Below are positions 34,858 to 46,067 of a stretch of 64,000 nucleotides of DNA, in pieces. Source of the stretch: Metarhizium brunneum (taxonomy: Eukaryota; Ascomycota; Sordariomycetes; Hypocreales; Clavicipitaceae); contig NC_089428.1 in the NCBI RefSeq assembly GCF_013426205.1, forward strand, positions 1,240,001-1,304,000, written 5' to 3'. The stretch's first letter is position 1. Each line of letters begins with the position of its first letter. The position numbers and the translations under genes are program-made. Under the pieces are notes generated by a model. That model made no database searches and was not told the origin of the DNA. It saw only the letters and a list, made by a program, of their open reading frames with translations.

Positions 34858-35745
34858 GTATTTCATGTCACCCTGGCAGCTTGCATTCATCGGCGTTTAC
34901 TTTGATTTTTTTTTGTCTCGAATGATAACCGAAGTACGACTTGCGATAGCTTTGGCATTTATGGCATCTTGAGGTTTTCTTCCATACAGTTCGGGAAAGC
35001 TGGCGTGGTGGGATACTTCCCATGTTTTTTTGGGTGTCTTTTTAATGCTTGGCTCGCTCCCAGACCAGCGGCGTTGAGGGGTCATACACATATACATACT
35101 ACACGGAGGTTGGCATGACCCATGGATATTTTGGGCCGGCGGTGTCCGACCCCAACAGGGTTCTATATACAGGGCGCAAAGTTTTACATTATACAGTAAG
35201 GAAGGGATGATTGTTTTGGTGGCTCCTTTTTTTTCGTCCTTGTCCGTTTTCTTTCTCTTCATATCGCGCCGTGTTGGCCGTTTCTGCAGATTTGAAATTC
35301 CCCCCCTTTTTTTTCTTACTGAATTTTTCCTCTGAGCTTTTGCTACTTTCGGCGTCGTGTCTCAGATATATAATTGTTGATTTTGCGATACCTCGGTTGG
35401 CTCTTGTGATCAAAGCCCTCCTCGCCCGTTGTATGGGTCTTTGAAGAAGGCTCCTGTTTTATTTCTAGCTACATTGGAATTTAGTTTTGCGATTTGGTTT
35501 CACGAGTGGCATATGATGCAATTATTATTTATGAGCTTTGTGCTGTTTGTTGTATTACAGTGGCTTGCTTGGTGTGCGTGACGTCTTGTCCGCTCCCCCT
35601 CTTTCTGTCGGATAGATACCTAGGTAGCTCATGGGAATATGCAAATGCTCTTTTTATTCTGATCCATCTCTCCCAACTAGTGATGTTGAGCGCGTGCATT
35701 TCAAGAGAGTGGTAGTTTTCAGTTGTTGCGAATAACTCGGTTACA
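34858..35745. other. 3' intergenic region between convergent genes
   Basis: T-rich on the plus strand, this should hold the 3' untranslated regions of the bHLH gene and of NPR3. I see no gene. Confidence 0.5.
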
Positions 35746-38063
35746 TCACCAATGTCTGGTACAAAGTAGATACTCGCTCATGGCTGTTAGTAACGTCCAC
35801 GTCTCCTTGCGCTTCATGTCTTCCTGCAGAGCGATCCTCTCCAGCGCACACCGGCCGTCGAAGTACTTGCACATGACGGACCATGCGGCTTTGACCTTGT
35901 CGTCCTTGAGGCGGCGCGCAATGGCGGACAGGTAGCGCGACTCTTTGCCCGTGGCCTTCTTCGCATCGAGGATGATGTGCGGCGTCAGCCCGGCGAGATG
36001 GGGGCTGTCGTTGACGGAGGGCCGGCTTGTCGGGATGGGGGGTGTTTTGCGTGCGTGCGCCGTCGCCTTGTCGGCTGCTTCGCGGTGGGCTTTCATGGCG
36101 ATGCGTTCGAGGCGCGCCATTTCCGCGGCGTGTTGGGCCGTGGAGGTTGGTGCTGGGACGCGGGTCTTGGGACTGGGTTCATCGCCGGCTCCGGGTAGGG
36201 GTTCGGCGGGATCGGGGTCGTCTTGGGTTGTTAGTTCTTGGTTGGTGGTTGGGGGAGCAGCATAGGTTGGCGATGGGGAGGGCTGGTCATCGTTGCGGTT
36301 GTTGTCTTGTGCTGTCGCTGTCGCCGCCGCCGCCGCCGCGAGCTCCTCGGCTTCCATGACATATTCTACTTCGTACAGGATCTCGGGCCACACGACAACG
36401 TAGGCGAATGTGCAGAGCTGTGTCACCCATCCCCCTCGCAAGAGCCACGCCAACATGCGGAGGTACAGAGGGCGGTGCGGCTTGCTGGGGCAGAAGGTCT
36501 TGTAGGGCCGCGGTGTGTAAGATAATTCCGAGAGAAAGTTGGGCAGCGGCGGTGCCAGCGGGAACGCGCGTTGCCATTCAGCTGCGTCTTTGGGGAGGCG
36601 GCTAAGATCGCAATTAGGCGACACTATGTAAACATCTCTGGCGTGTAGAGGTGGTATGGCAATGGCCCGGCGCCAGAATATGAAGTGCTGAGCATACTTG
36701 CGGACTTGGCTGGCTGTGAGGACGTTGCTTTGCCCGACCTGGTAGAATCTGAGGAGGTATCAGGATGGGTTTTCTTTGTTTATTATATACTCACGGTTAG
36801 GAAAGGGGGACATACGACATGGTGGGTTTGGCTAGACGGGCAAATTCAATCATGGACACTGTTGTTGGGTCTCTATCGGCTTGGAGCTCAGCTACGACTT
36901 TTTTCTCATCTTCCAGCAGGAGCAGGGCAAAGTTTTTGTCCAGAAACTCCGGGTCGTCTAGTTGTTCGTGGCTGAGGAAAGAGTTGGCCGTCGTTAGCCA
37001 GAGACCATGCTGGCTGTGGTCATGGTCTGCTGGGAGGTCGGAAACGAAGAAAGGCGCTGGAATCTGTACCGATGGAGTCAAAACTCCCGCCGGTGTGTCT
37101 AGGTGAAGCGTTGCAATCTTATTGCGAGACACGGCTTCGTATATATCGTGTACAGATGCTGCTAGCGAGGACATCTCAAGCAACTCCTTCCATAGGACGT
37201 TCATGCTCTTTTCTGTAGATGAGGGTTAGAAAAAACACATTCTCGACGAATGGCGCGGATGTGGTTAAACGTGACGACTTACCGTCTTCTCGGGCTCTAT
37301 CCTTGGCTAGCAATATCCGTTTTGACTCCTTCCATACGAATTCGCAGTGCTGCTGGCTGTATTTGTACGCCTTGTTCACCTTCTTTACCACGTTGTGATA
37401 CAACGCATCAACAAGCTCCTTGTCTTCGCTTTTCTTTGGATTTAAAATAAATACCAGGTTAAACATTGTCATAGAACTGCGCTTCTCTTCGTCCACATCG
37501 TCTTTCTTGCCGTCTTTGTCTCTGGCAGACTCTGACGAGATGACGACAGATGGCGTTGGCGGTTCTGTCTCATGGGGAGCCAGGTTTTCCTCCGACAGTC
37601 TCGGGGCCTTGGCTTTGTTCGATTTCTTATGGCGCTTCCATTTTCCATTCTCTGGCACGTGGATGGGATATGAGATGCAGTGCACGGGGTCGAGTGACAG
37701 CTGAAACAGCTTCTTGTGGTAAGACCGCGCGGGAGTGAGGATGCTGGCCAGATCCCGTGTCGGGAATCCAGCCACACGCTCCCAAGGAACGACTTGAGAG
37801 CCAGTCTCCGTCATTAGATGACCATCGTGGTGTCGATGTTTGCTGCCGCCTCCGTCTGTGGCGGTGATATCCCGGCTCATGGGCTGAGCGAGTCGTTGAA
37901 GGAGGATATCCCCATCCTCATCAGTGGACTCAACAGGCTGTTTTGGGTGGTTCGTGACGGGCTGGACATCTGGTGGGTAGTGGAAGACAAATGCCGGCCC
38001 GTCACGCGAACGGTTGATTATCAGCGCGACAGCAAGGAAGTTTTCGCTGGTAATAGACGACAT
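35746..38063 (-). CDS. NPR3: Nitrogen permease regulator 3 (SEACIT/GATOR1 subunit)
   Basis: The join is complement(35746..36748, 36816..37212, 37283..38063), 726 aa. The introns have donors GTAAGT and GTATGT, CTAAC-type branches and CAG acceptors, and the frame is kept. Npr3 with Npr2 and Iml1 forms the vacuole-associated GTPase-activating complex that turns TORC1 off in amino-acid shortage. The N-terminus MSSITSENFLAVALIINRS begins the longin-like domain. Family blocks follow: LDPVHCISYPIHVP, MFNLVFILNP at about 200, then VNKAYKYSQQHCEFVWKESK and KPTMSFYQVGQSNVLT. After an Ala-rich insert (about 555-570) and an acidic low-complexity stretch come the C-terminal helical blocks, with YFDGRCALERIALQEDMKRK near the end. 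The ATG at 38063 is the one used by the family; the frame upstream is leader. Confidence 0.93.
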
Positions 38064-38646
38064 TGTGGCTGTGGGTGTTTGTGATGGCCGTGATATGTCA
38101 CATAACCTTCGGAGCTTCCATTCAGGAGCGAAACGCAAAATCGGCGCGTCGCATGACGAGGCCGCCTGAATAGACCAAATTCGTCCACAGCCAAGGTATC
38201 CTCCAAATGGGCGTCTGAATTCGCTCGCCTTGAAAGTGAATATTATATGTAGGCAAGAGTCCTTTGGGAGCTATTGTCGAAAGAGAACTGGTGCGACCAA
38301 TCACATGACCGCTCGCTGCATGTTGTCGGCCACGGCTGTGGTGGCGTCGAGCACTGAGAGTACAAGACCCGTTCGACTACAGACCACCCGTCAAGCTTGA
38401 CATAACAACTGTATAAGTACCAGACCCTCCAGTAACCTTTCATTCTCTTGCCGAAACTCCCCGATCTTGCTAAAACATCTCGATAATCTGTCTCGGGTAC
38501 GCCAAGCGATGCTCTCATTCTAGAATTTTACTGAGAGTCCGATCCAGGAGATTGTACAAAGTCCCTCCCCGATTTCGAATCATCAACCGGATCAAGAGAA
38601 TTCCCCATTGTGCTATCTTTCTCGGGATACATGGGTGAATTCCCAT
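38064..38646. other. NPR3 promoter and 3' flank of the racemase gene
   Basis: This 583-bp gap lies between the NPR3 start and the stop of the next minus-strand gene. No gene or RNA was recognised in it. Confidence 0.5.
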
Positions 38647-39696
38647 CTATTCCTCGGATGCAACCGGCCACTGGTCACCTACTCGGAACCCTTCTGGATA
38701 TGGATCGGTAGCATCCAGAACAATCTCTTTGTAGCTTGTGATCCAGCCCCTCCCCGATATATTCGGAACAATGGCATCGAACTTCCCGACCTTGGTTGCA
38801 TACCGAATGTGCCCCGTGAACTCAGTGCCTATGATACTGTGATGTTTAGAGGGTTCCCCTACTTGCAACTGGCCGCGAGCGTACAAGATGGCCATCCTGG
38901 CAGACGTCGCTGTTCCGCAAGGGCTCCTGTCCAGCCTACTTGGTGGGACGATGACTGTGTTTTTCGCCCTCAAACAACCCGACTCTCTTGCGACTGGTTC
39001 CGTTATACACACGGTACAAACACCTGCCATTTCTGGTTTCTCCGGGTGCACTGGGGTAAACTGGCTTTGGATGGCCTTGGTCACCCTGTCACCCAACGCA
39101 ACCAGCTTGCGGCAATGCTCGTTCGACACCGCAAGGCCCAGGGCGCCAGCTTCCACAAATCCGTACCACATGCCGCCCCAGGCAACATCGACGGAAACGA
39201 TGCCTATTCCAGGCACATCAACCGGAAAACCCAGCTTAGCAACAAATGAAGGGACGTTATCAAAAGCCACCGACTTGCACTTTCCTGCTTGGCATTGCGC
39301 TGTGGCAGTAACCAGACCAGCTGCGGTATCCAAAGTAAGAACTGTCTCGGGCTCTATCATTGAAACTATGCCGGTTTCAAGTAGGACTGTTATCGCGCAT
39401 ATGATGTTGGAGCCGGACATGAAAGCGTACGAGTCGTTGCACATGATGATCAGCCCCATGTCGGCCTTAGGATCACACGGCGGTACAAGGACATTAAGGT
39501 TCAATGAAGCGCGGCCCCGTGGCTCATTTAAGAGAAGATGCCGCAGATAGTCGGTGGACTCTTGGAAGTTCTGCATCTTTTCAAACATGGACCTGCCTGG
39601 TACATCTGGTACACCGCTGACTATAACGTCTCCTACTTCACCTTCGGCATGGCATCCGACAACGCGGATGGGTCGGCTTAGCAGACGTGAGTGCAT
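38647..39696 (-). CDS. Proline racemase superfamily protein, Ser/Cys type (hydroxyproline epimerase or dehydratase)
   Basis: This is one exon, 349 aa, the normal length of the family. Family hallmarks are GCHAEGEVGDV at 14-24, RGRASLNLNVLVPP at 60-73 and DRSPCGTATSARMA at 256-269, with catalytic C260. The partner site, MCGHG in proline racemases, reads FMSGSN here, so S94 replaces the first cysteine and S96 the following histidine. Known members use Cys/Cys (racemases and 4-hydroxyproline epimerases), Cys/Thr (trans-3-hydroxyproline dehydratases) or Ser/Cys pairs. This one is Ser/Cys, so plain proline racemase activity is unlikely. A hydroxyproline 2-epimerase or dehydratase role is more plausible. 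That would let a fungus use collagen- or plant-derived hydroxyproline. No signal peptide is seen. It is divergent from the hydroxylase at 40895. Confidence 0.85.
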   Translation of the reverse strand: MHSRLLSRPIRVVGCHAEGEVGDVIVSGVPDVPGRSMFEKMQNFQESTDYLRHLLLNEPRGRASLNLNVLVPPCDPKADMGLIIMCNDSYAFMSGSNIICAITVLLETGIVSMIEPETVLTLDTAAGLVTATAQCQAGKCKSVAFDNVPSFVAKLGFPVDVPGIGIVSVDVAWGGMWYGFVEAGALGLAVSNEHCRKLVALGDRVTKAIQSQFTPVHPEKPEMAGVCTVCITEPVARESGCLRAKNTVIVPPSRLDRSPCGTATSARMAILYARGQLQVGEPSKHHSIIGTEFTGHIRYATKVGKFDAIVPNISGRGWITSYKEIVLDATDPYPEGFRVGDQWPVASEE

Positions 39697-40894
39697 GGTG
39701 GTTAGATCCTTGGCTGGATTTGTTATTCAGACTTTTGGCACAGTTGTGTCAGTGGTGTTGTCGTTCTATTGCCAACTTGGACAAGCAAATCGCCTAAACC
39801 GCAGATAGGCCCTGATGTGTAAGGCTGAGAGGATGCCTTGCCTTGTTATTACAGACTTTGAATGAAGTAGACGAGAAGAGTCTATTTCTTGTGCCCTCCG
39901 TGCCGTGAAGATGCGGCCGGTCCAACAGACTCCATTCGGAAACGACCCACGCCTTGCAGTTCACATGTCAGCATTAGAGGCATCATTGGTAGCAACTACC
40001 TGCTTATAGGTACCTGCATATCCAGGTGGTTCCCAGGGCAGGCCAAGATTGTCCAGATTTGTGCACTCAATGTTCGTGGTGATGTTCATTTTTGAATGCT
40101 ACCAAATTCTGGAGACTCTACAGTACCTGCTACAATCTGTCCATGGCCACTAAATAGACCACCCTCCCCCCGACGGGGAGTTTCTGAAATATTTAGGACA
40201 GAACGGGCGACTAGGGTTTAGCATGTGAAAGGTCCTTGTGTACTTTATACAACAACCCTGCTGTGAGCGATGATTCGATGTGGCTGATTGATATCTCTGT
40301 GGCAAGACCACGTGTCAAATAACAGAGCCATCAATTGATACTTGAAGAAAGTACCTTGGAGCTAAAGGTAGGTAAATAGTCCATCGACAGATCGTCCGTT
40401 CTCAGCCCAGCGTCCTCAAACTACTCCTTGAGCCGTCAGCGTGATTAGAGCTGTACGGCCTCGTCCGATACATCAGGCTCCATGCCTCCCCTGGGTCTTT
40501 GCGAGCCATGACCTTTAAGAGCAATGTAAAAGCATTTACGGATCGTCCAAAAGCACGGGCTGGGTGTCGCGATAATTTGGTTTTGAAGGATTGTTGGTGC
40601 TCCACGGACCGGGCCATCGGACGAACAACATCAGCCTTGCGTGCGCGCTTCGAAACATTAGGCTGCCAACGAGTCCTGACGACACGTCATGTTTCCTACC
40701 ATGTTGGGGGATCGGTAAAGTTGTGTCATCACTCCGCTGTGGACTATAATCGACGGATATTTAAAGGATAGGGTCTTTGAAGGACCTCGAGCCTGTCTGC
40801 TTGCACCTCTCAGCTAACTCGCCGATAGATTTTGTGTCTTGTGCAAGAGGCAAAGTGTATCACAAGAATTCAACTTGCGAACAAAAGCGACAAC
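39697..40894. promoter_or_regulatory. Divergent promoter region of racemase and hydroxylase genes
   Basis: The region lies between two start codons facing away from each other. It contains a CACGTG E-box at 40309-40314 and a TATTTAAA box at 40758-40765, about 130 bases before the hydroxylase ATG. No reading frame is protein-like. Confidence 0.5.
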
Positions 40895-41959
40895 ATGACT
40901 ATAAAGCCAAATGCGAAGGACTCGATGAAGTCCACCTGGCGACTGGCCGATAGGAGCACATGGGCCAGGGAGCACTGGATGATCGAGCTGTTTAACGCGC
41001 ATCCTGTCGACCTGGACAAGCCCATACCAGTGCATCCCAAGACGGACAAGATGCCACATGTCTCTCAGTGGTCGCAGCATCTATGGATCCTCACTTACGC
41101 GCTGCTTCCACTCGGGATCCAAGAGGTCTGGACATCGTTGACTGGGCGGCAGAGCCCAGGCTATCTTGGCCTCTTCGCTCTCTACCTCTCTGCCTCGACC
41201 GCCATCGCCATTCGCGAAGTCCATATCCTTCGCCGCCTGGGGCACAAATATGGGTTCCTGGACGGGGACGTAAGTCAGCGTGACGGGGTTCCAGACGTGG
41301 GCGTGGCAAAGATTGTCGCCTCTCTCCTCAAAACAACCGGCTCCCGAATCGCCATGGCTCTTTATATGACCCGCAACCATCGCCAATCCCCCGCGGCCTC
41401 ATTGGGTGACTGGCAATGGTGGGCTTGGCTTGCAGTTGAGAATGGCCTCTATAGTGTCACCCTTGACTTTTGGTTTTACTGGTACCATCGCGCCATGCAT
41501 GACATCCCATTCCTATGGAAGTACCATCGCACACATCACCTAACTAAACACCCTAACCCGCTCATGACAGCCTATGCTGATCACGAGCAGGAATTCCTTG
41601 ACATGGTTGGTATGCCCTTCCTGGCCTACATGACGCTCTGGGCTATAGGCTTCCCGCTTGGATTCCATGAATGGTGGATATGCCACCAGTACGTGGTGTA
41701 TTCGGAGATTTGGGGGCATAGTGGTGTCCGGGCTAATTTCGCGCCGCCCTCGACCGTCGTTTGGCTCCTTGAAGCGTTCCGTATGGACCTTGTGGGCGAG
41801 GATCATGACTTGCACCATCGCAAGGGCTGGAGGAAGAGTTTTAATTATGGCAAGCAAACACGGGTGTGGGATCGCATCTTTGGCACTTGCGCTGACCGCA
41901 TTGAGTCGGCGGCTGGTAATCTTGACTACTCGGACCAAGTGATAATGCCAATATTTTAA
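40895..41959 (+). CDS. Fatty acid hydroxylase/sterol desaturase superfamily protein
   Basis: This is one exon, 354 aa from the ATG at 40895. The frame is open further upstream but without an ATG. It is an integral-membrane di-iron enzyme of the superfamily that includes C4-sterol methyl oxidase and C5 sterol desaturase. The iron-binding histidine boxes are visible: HRAMH (198-202), HRTHH (211-215) and HDLHH (304-308), with a further GHSG histidine at 275. Hydrophobic spans lie at about 64-80, 90-106, 178-196 and 238-256. The order HX3H, HX2HH, HX2HH is that of the family, and the DRIFGT motif near the end is shared with ERG3/ERG25-like members. The substrate is not clear; it is too divergent from the core ergosterol enzymes to call one of them. 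It is divergently paired with the racemase-family gene. Confidence 0.88.
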   Translation: MTIKPNAKDSMKSTWRLADRSTWAREHWMIELFNAHPVDLDKPIPVHPKTDKMPHVSQWSQHLWILTYALLPLGIQEVWTSLTGRQSPGYLGLFALYLSASTAIAIREVHILRRLGHKYGFLDGDVSQRDGVPDVGVAKIVASLLKTTGSRIAMALYMTRNHRQSPAASLGDWQWWAWLAVENGLYSVTLDFWFYWYHRAMHDIPFLWKYHRTHHLTKHPNPLMTAYADHEQEFLDMVGMPFLAYMTLWAIGFPLGFHEWWICHQYVVYSEIWGHSGVRANFAPPSTVVWLLEAFRMDLVGEDHDLHHRKGWRKSFNYGKQTRVWDRIFGTCADRIESAAGNLDYSDQVIMPIF

Positions 41960-44743
41960 GATACATAGGGTTAGTTGAACTATATAAATGCCTTGCTCTG
42001 AGTAATAACATGTTGTGGCTGGGTCGAGGCGGGCGTACTTGAGCATTCGGGCATGATAGTAAAAGGGGTCTCGCAAACCAACCAAACTCTGACATGGACA
42101 TGAAGTCCGCCCAGCTTGGTACGATGGCGCTTTTACCGTACGTATAATTGACAAGTCATTCTTCCCCATGTTGCAGAATTTTGGTCACGGCCAAAGCACT
42201 GGTATCCAAAGCCAAGAAATTTATACATACCGGGTAGTGACCTGCCATGTACTCTTCGTGGAGGTCAACATTCCTATCTGGGTTACACAGATGATTTCGT
42301 TGTCCATCTATGCCACAGTTGGTGTTGGTCTCGACTCCGTACTTGCAAATATTATCATGTCTAGATTACTTGTATTGCTCCAGCGGTAATAGAAAAGACC
42401 AAGGGTGACGGTACAAGACCTCGCGAAATAGTCATGGGCCATCTAATACCATCAAACTGGGTAAAGGTGGCAAGCAAGTCAGCGCAACACACGGTCAGAG
42501 ATGGGAGCTCATGGGTGAACTTGGGCCGAGGAAGCAGTGGCCCTATAAACACAATCGGTTTGCTTACTACATCTCAACTTGGCGGTCCAAATGAAAAATA
42601 ATAGTACCTCACGTCGCTACAACTCATGTTTAAACTGGCAGGATCCCTTATCAGCTCAGTGACCAACTAGCGGTCAGATGAGACAGAGAGTTGAACAAGC
42701 CACGGCAAGGCACAGCTGCAATATGGAGGCACACCATGTAATCAGCTCTGGCACTTTTCCGGCATCGAAGGTGCCTCTCGCACATGTCTCTCCTGTCGCC
42801 TGCCCTTGTCTATCAACTAGTGCAACGAGGCCAGCCATAAATGATGTGCGGGATCGAGGGGAGGGGTTCGCAACACGCTTCAGGGGCGAACGGCTTGAGG
42901 GCATTGTGAATAGAACCAGATAGGAAATGGGTGTGTCACACACTCACAAGGCTTACGCATCTCTTGCGCAAAGCATGTCATATGGAACAAGCACGGAAGA
43001 TGGCTCGGCAGCCGAGCAAAGCAGGCCTGAGCACGAGCTTGAGCTTGAGCATCGATCTGGTCGAGCATGGATGGCATCGACATGCCGCCACCCCCTCTCT
43101 CTCTCTGCACCAGAGGTTCCTTTGCAGCGAGGCAACGCAGTTATCCATGTACACGCTTCCGATGCATGCGCATGCTTGCATGGCCGCAACGTCGAGGGAG
43201 GTATATGAGGGTAAGGCGTGAGCTAACCCCGGGAAGGCTTTAGCTCAAGCTGCCTGCACAAGAGACGTTTTCGCCTCAGATGTTGTTTCGGGCGATGAAA
43301 ACCACCAACAAACCAAACACAGCGGGCGGGACGTGCAATGCGTTTCTCCCCAGAGGAACACGTGCTCCGTGCTCGGGACAAGTTTAGAAAATCATGGACC
43401 AAAGGAGCCCCCTCAGCTGCGTAGTGTTTGATAGCTCTGCCGTGATGGAGGGGATGAACGGGCGGCGGCTCATGCGGGCTTTCGAGAAACATACTCCGTA
43501 CATCAATCCTGAAGGAGAGGAAGCTCTGTGACGTCGCTGGCCGTTTCCAAATGTTCCAGATATTCTTGTATCCGGATGTGCAATTGCGGGTCCGATAAGT
43601 TGCCCCAACCCTTTTCCGTGTCCACCTAGCCAACGAGCGTGGCATTCCGTCTCGTCTGTTTGCAATGGCTTCCAGGGTCTGGTCCGATGGCGCAGATGTT
43701 CATTCTAAAGTCTGGTGCCTACATGTAACTCGGGGCGGCTTAGGGGGCAAGGGCAACTGATGCTGTGCGCAGACTACGTACCAGTGGACTCGGCATGTTC
43801 CAATGCCTCGGTGCTGAGTGGAATCAAGTCTGGTCAATGCTTCCAGATTGTCCCCTGGTGCGTGCCCCGTGCCTCGGGGTGCCTGTGATGCAAGGAAGGG
43901 TCGATGGTGGCTCCCCGGCCGCTTCTGCCTCCCCCTTGCCCCCCTGTTCTCCTTTCCTGCTGATTGGACGGCTGTGCCCAACAAATTTCATCCACTGAAG
44001 CCGGGACTTGGAGGCTGGAGCCTGCCACGCGCCCCTCGTTCTCCTGATTCGTCTCTCGTCCGCCATCTTGTCCAAGATGGCGACGGTCTCTTGTGTACAC
44101 TGCAGCCTGCATCTGGTCAGTAAAACACAATCCAGATCATCAGTCTTTGCTTTCAACGCGTCTGCGGCAGCCGCATGCGAGTCGAGTTGGCCTCGGGGGC
44201 CCGCATCTTCAGCCAAGCACCGTGGCACCAAACCTCGCCTGATCAAGCCACTCGATCAACGGCCAGATTGACTTGGCTCATTGACTGATTGACGCCTTGA
44301 GAGTACGGAGTACTCCGCTACCACTGCCGCTTTCACATGGGCGCGACGCTTCCTTTAACTGGCCCACCCACGCTCAACCGCATCCTCTAAACCTCCCATT
44401 TTGCTTTAAACTACTCCTTGGAAGGGCAATAGGTCGTGTGCGCTGTTCCAACGTCACCTCGACTGCAGGCCTCGGTATCGCTTCTCAAGAGTTCCTGTGT
44501 CCTTCTTTGAGTTGTCTATAAGTCTTCTGCTTCACGCTTCTGACAGCAACCGCCGCCGTGAAACCTGGTGCGCGTAGCCTCGTCTGCGCGAATCCGCCCT
44601 GAAATTGACGGCACCCACCATCTCGAGGTTAATGAAACACCAGATAGCCGCCCGTTTTTTACTTTAATTCTTTGCCTCCTTCTTTCTTTTTATTTTCTCC
44701 TCCCCTGCTTGGTTGGACGGACAGCCCTGTCGCTTCATCCATC
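41960..44743. other. Intergenic block and ethanolamine kinase promoter
   Basis: No gene is supported. A TACGGAGTAC copy lies at 44304-44313, followed by a pyrimidine-rich leader up to the ATG at 44744. Frames such as 43818-44123 overlap on several strands and look random. Confidence 0.45.
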
Positions 44744-46067
44744 ATGTCGCCTGCCGCTGCAGTCTCTGCTGCCGAACATGGTCACGTTCGCTTCATCCCC
44801 CTGAAATACGACAACAGTGACTCTCAACGCTCGGCAATGAAACTCATCCTCACGCTGTTTCCTCACTGGGCCGGGGACGAAGCTCACATCGATTTTGTCC
44901 GTTTCACCGACGGCATCACCAACACCTTGCTCAAGGCAGTCAACCGCCGTCCGGGGCTCACCAAGGCTGACATCGACAAGGATGCTGTCCTGCTCCGAGC
45001 CTACGGAAACGGTACCGATGTCCTTATCGATCGTGAGCGTGAGGCAGCAAACCATGAACTCCTCATGAGATACCACCTGGCTCCTCAGCTGCTGGCTCGA
45101 TTTGGCAACGGCATGCTCTACCGCTTCATCCCAGGCGCGGTCGCTCAGCCCAAAGATCTGGCCGATCCTCTCATCCTCAAGGCTATTGCTCGACGACTAG
45201 CACAGTGGCATGCCACTGTGCCATGTATCCCAGACTCGTCCCTTCGGCGAAACAGCTCCACTAACGGCGACGCCAATAATCATGCCCTCCTGCTGAACGC
45301 CGCCGCCGGAAAGCCTATCCCCAATGTCTGGACGACGATGCAGAAGTGGATCTTGGCCTTGCCTACAGACACAGAGTCGCGTCGTGAGAGACGAGCTCTG
45401 CTGCAGGAAGAGCTTGAAAACATGGTCAAGCGTCTTGCCCACCGCCCTGGATTGGGTAACAATGGGGTATGTTGCCTGAGACACTCTACCCTCCCCCCTC
45501 GGTCCCTTCCTCAGTCCTACATCCGACCTTCACAAATTGACGTTTGCTAACCGACACGTGAATGTATAGCTGGTATTTGCTCACTGCGACCTCCTCTGCG
45601 CCAATGTAATTATTCATCGAGATGGCAGCACGGAGCCGTCCGTTAGCTTCATTGACTACGAGTATGGAACTCCATCGCCGGTTGCCTTTGACATTTCAAA
45701 CCACTTTGCCGAATGGGTGGGCTACAATTGCGACTATGCCGCTATTCCCACCAAATCACAGCGTCTTGCATTCGTCCGGGAGTACATTGCCTCATACGCT
45801 AAATTATCTGGCGAGGCAATGGACGAGGAAGAAGAGACTCGGAAGCTGATGGAGGAAGTGGATGTGTTCCGGGGTGTTCCCGGCTTCTTCTGGGGCATCT
45901 GGTCCTTGATCCAAGCCATGATCTCCCACATCGACTTCGACTACGCCTCATACGCCGAGGAGAGGCTCGGCGAGTATTGGGCCTTCAAGGCTGAAGATGA
46001 CGGCACCCGTGCAGCCTCCGGCAAGCAAATGCCCCTACGAGAAGAGAAATGGGCGAGCAGCGAATGA
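44744..46067 (+). CDS. EKI1: Ethanolamine kinase (choline/ethanolamine kinase family)
   Basis: Two exons, 44744-45466 and 45570-46067, encode 406 aa. The intron has a GTATGT donor, a TGCTAAC branch and a TAG acceptor, phase 0. The enzyme phosphorylates ethanolamine with ATP, the first step of the CDP-ethanolamine (Kennedy) route to phosphatidylethanolamine. The N-terminal FTDGITNTLLK motif (nucleotide-binding loop) is characteristic of ethanolamine rather than choline kinases. The Brenner-type catalytic motif is HCDLLCAN, with H246, D248 and N253, where choline kinases have HND. The Mg-binding motif is IDYEYG (D270), followed by AFDISNHFAEW. The start MSPAAAVSAAEHG is chosen because earlier frame-open codons lack an ATG context and are leader-like. 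The protein is cytosolic with no signal or spans. Confidence 0.92.

Noticed and set aside
43031..43056. Short GAGCTT-type tandem
   Set aside because: Only a few units; too short to be a meaningful repeat.
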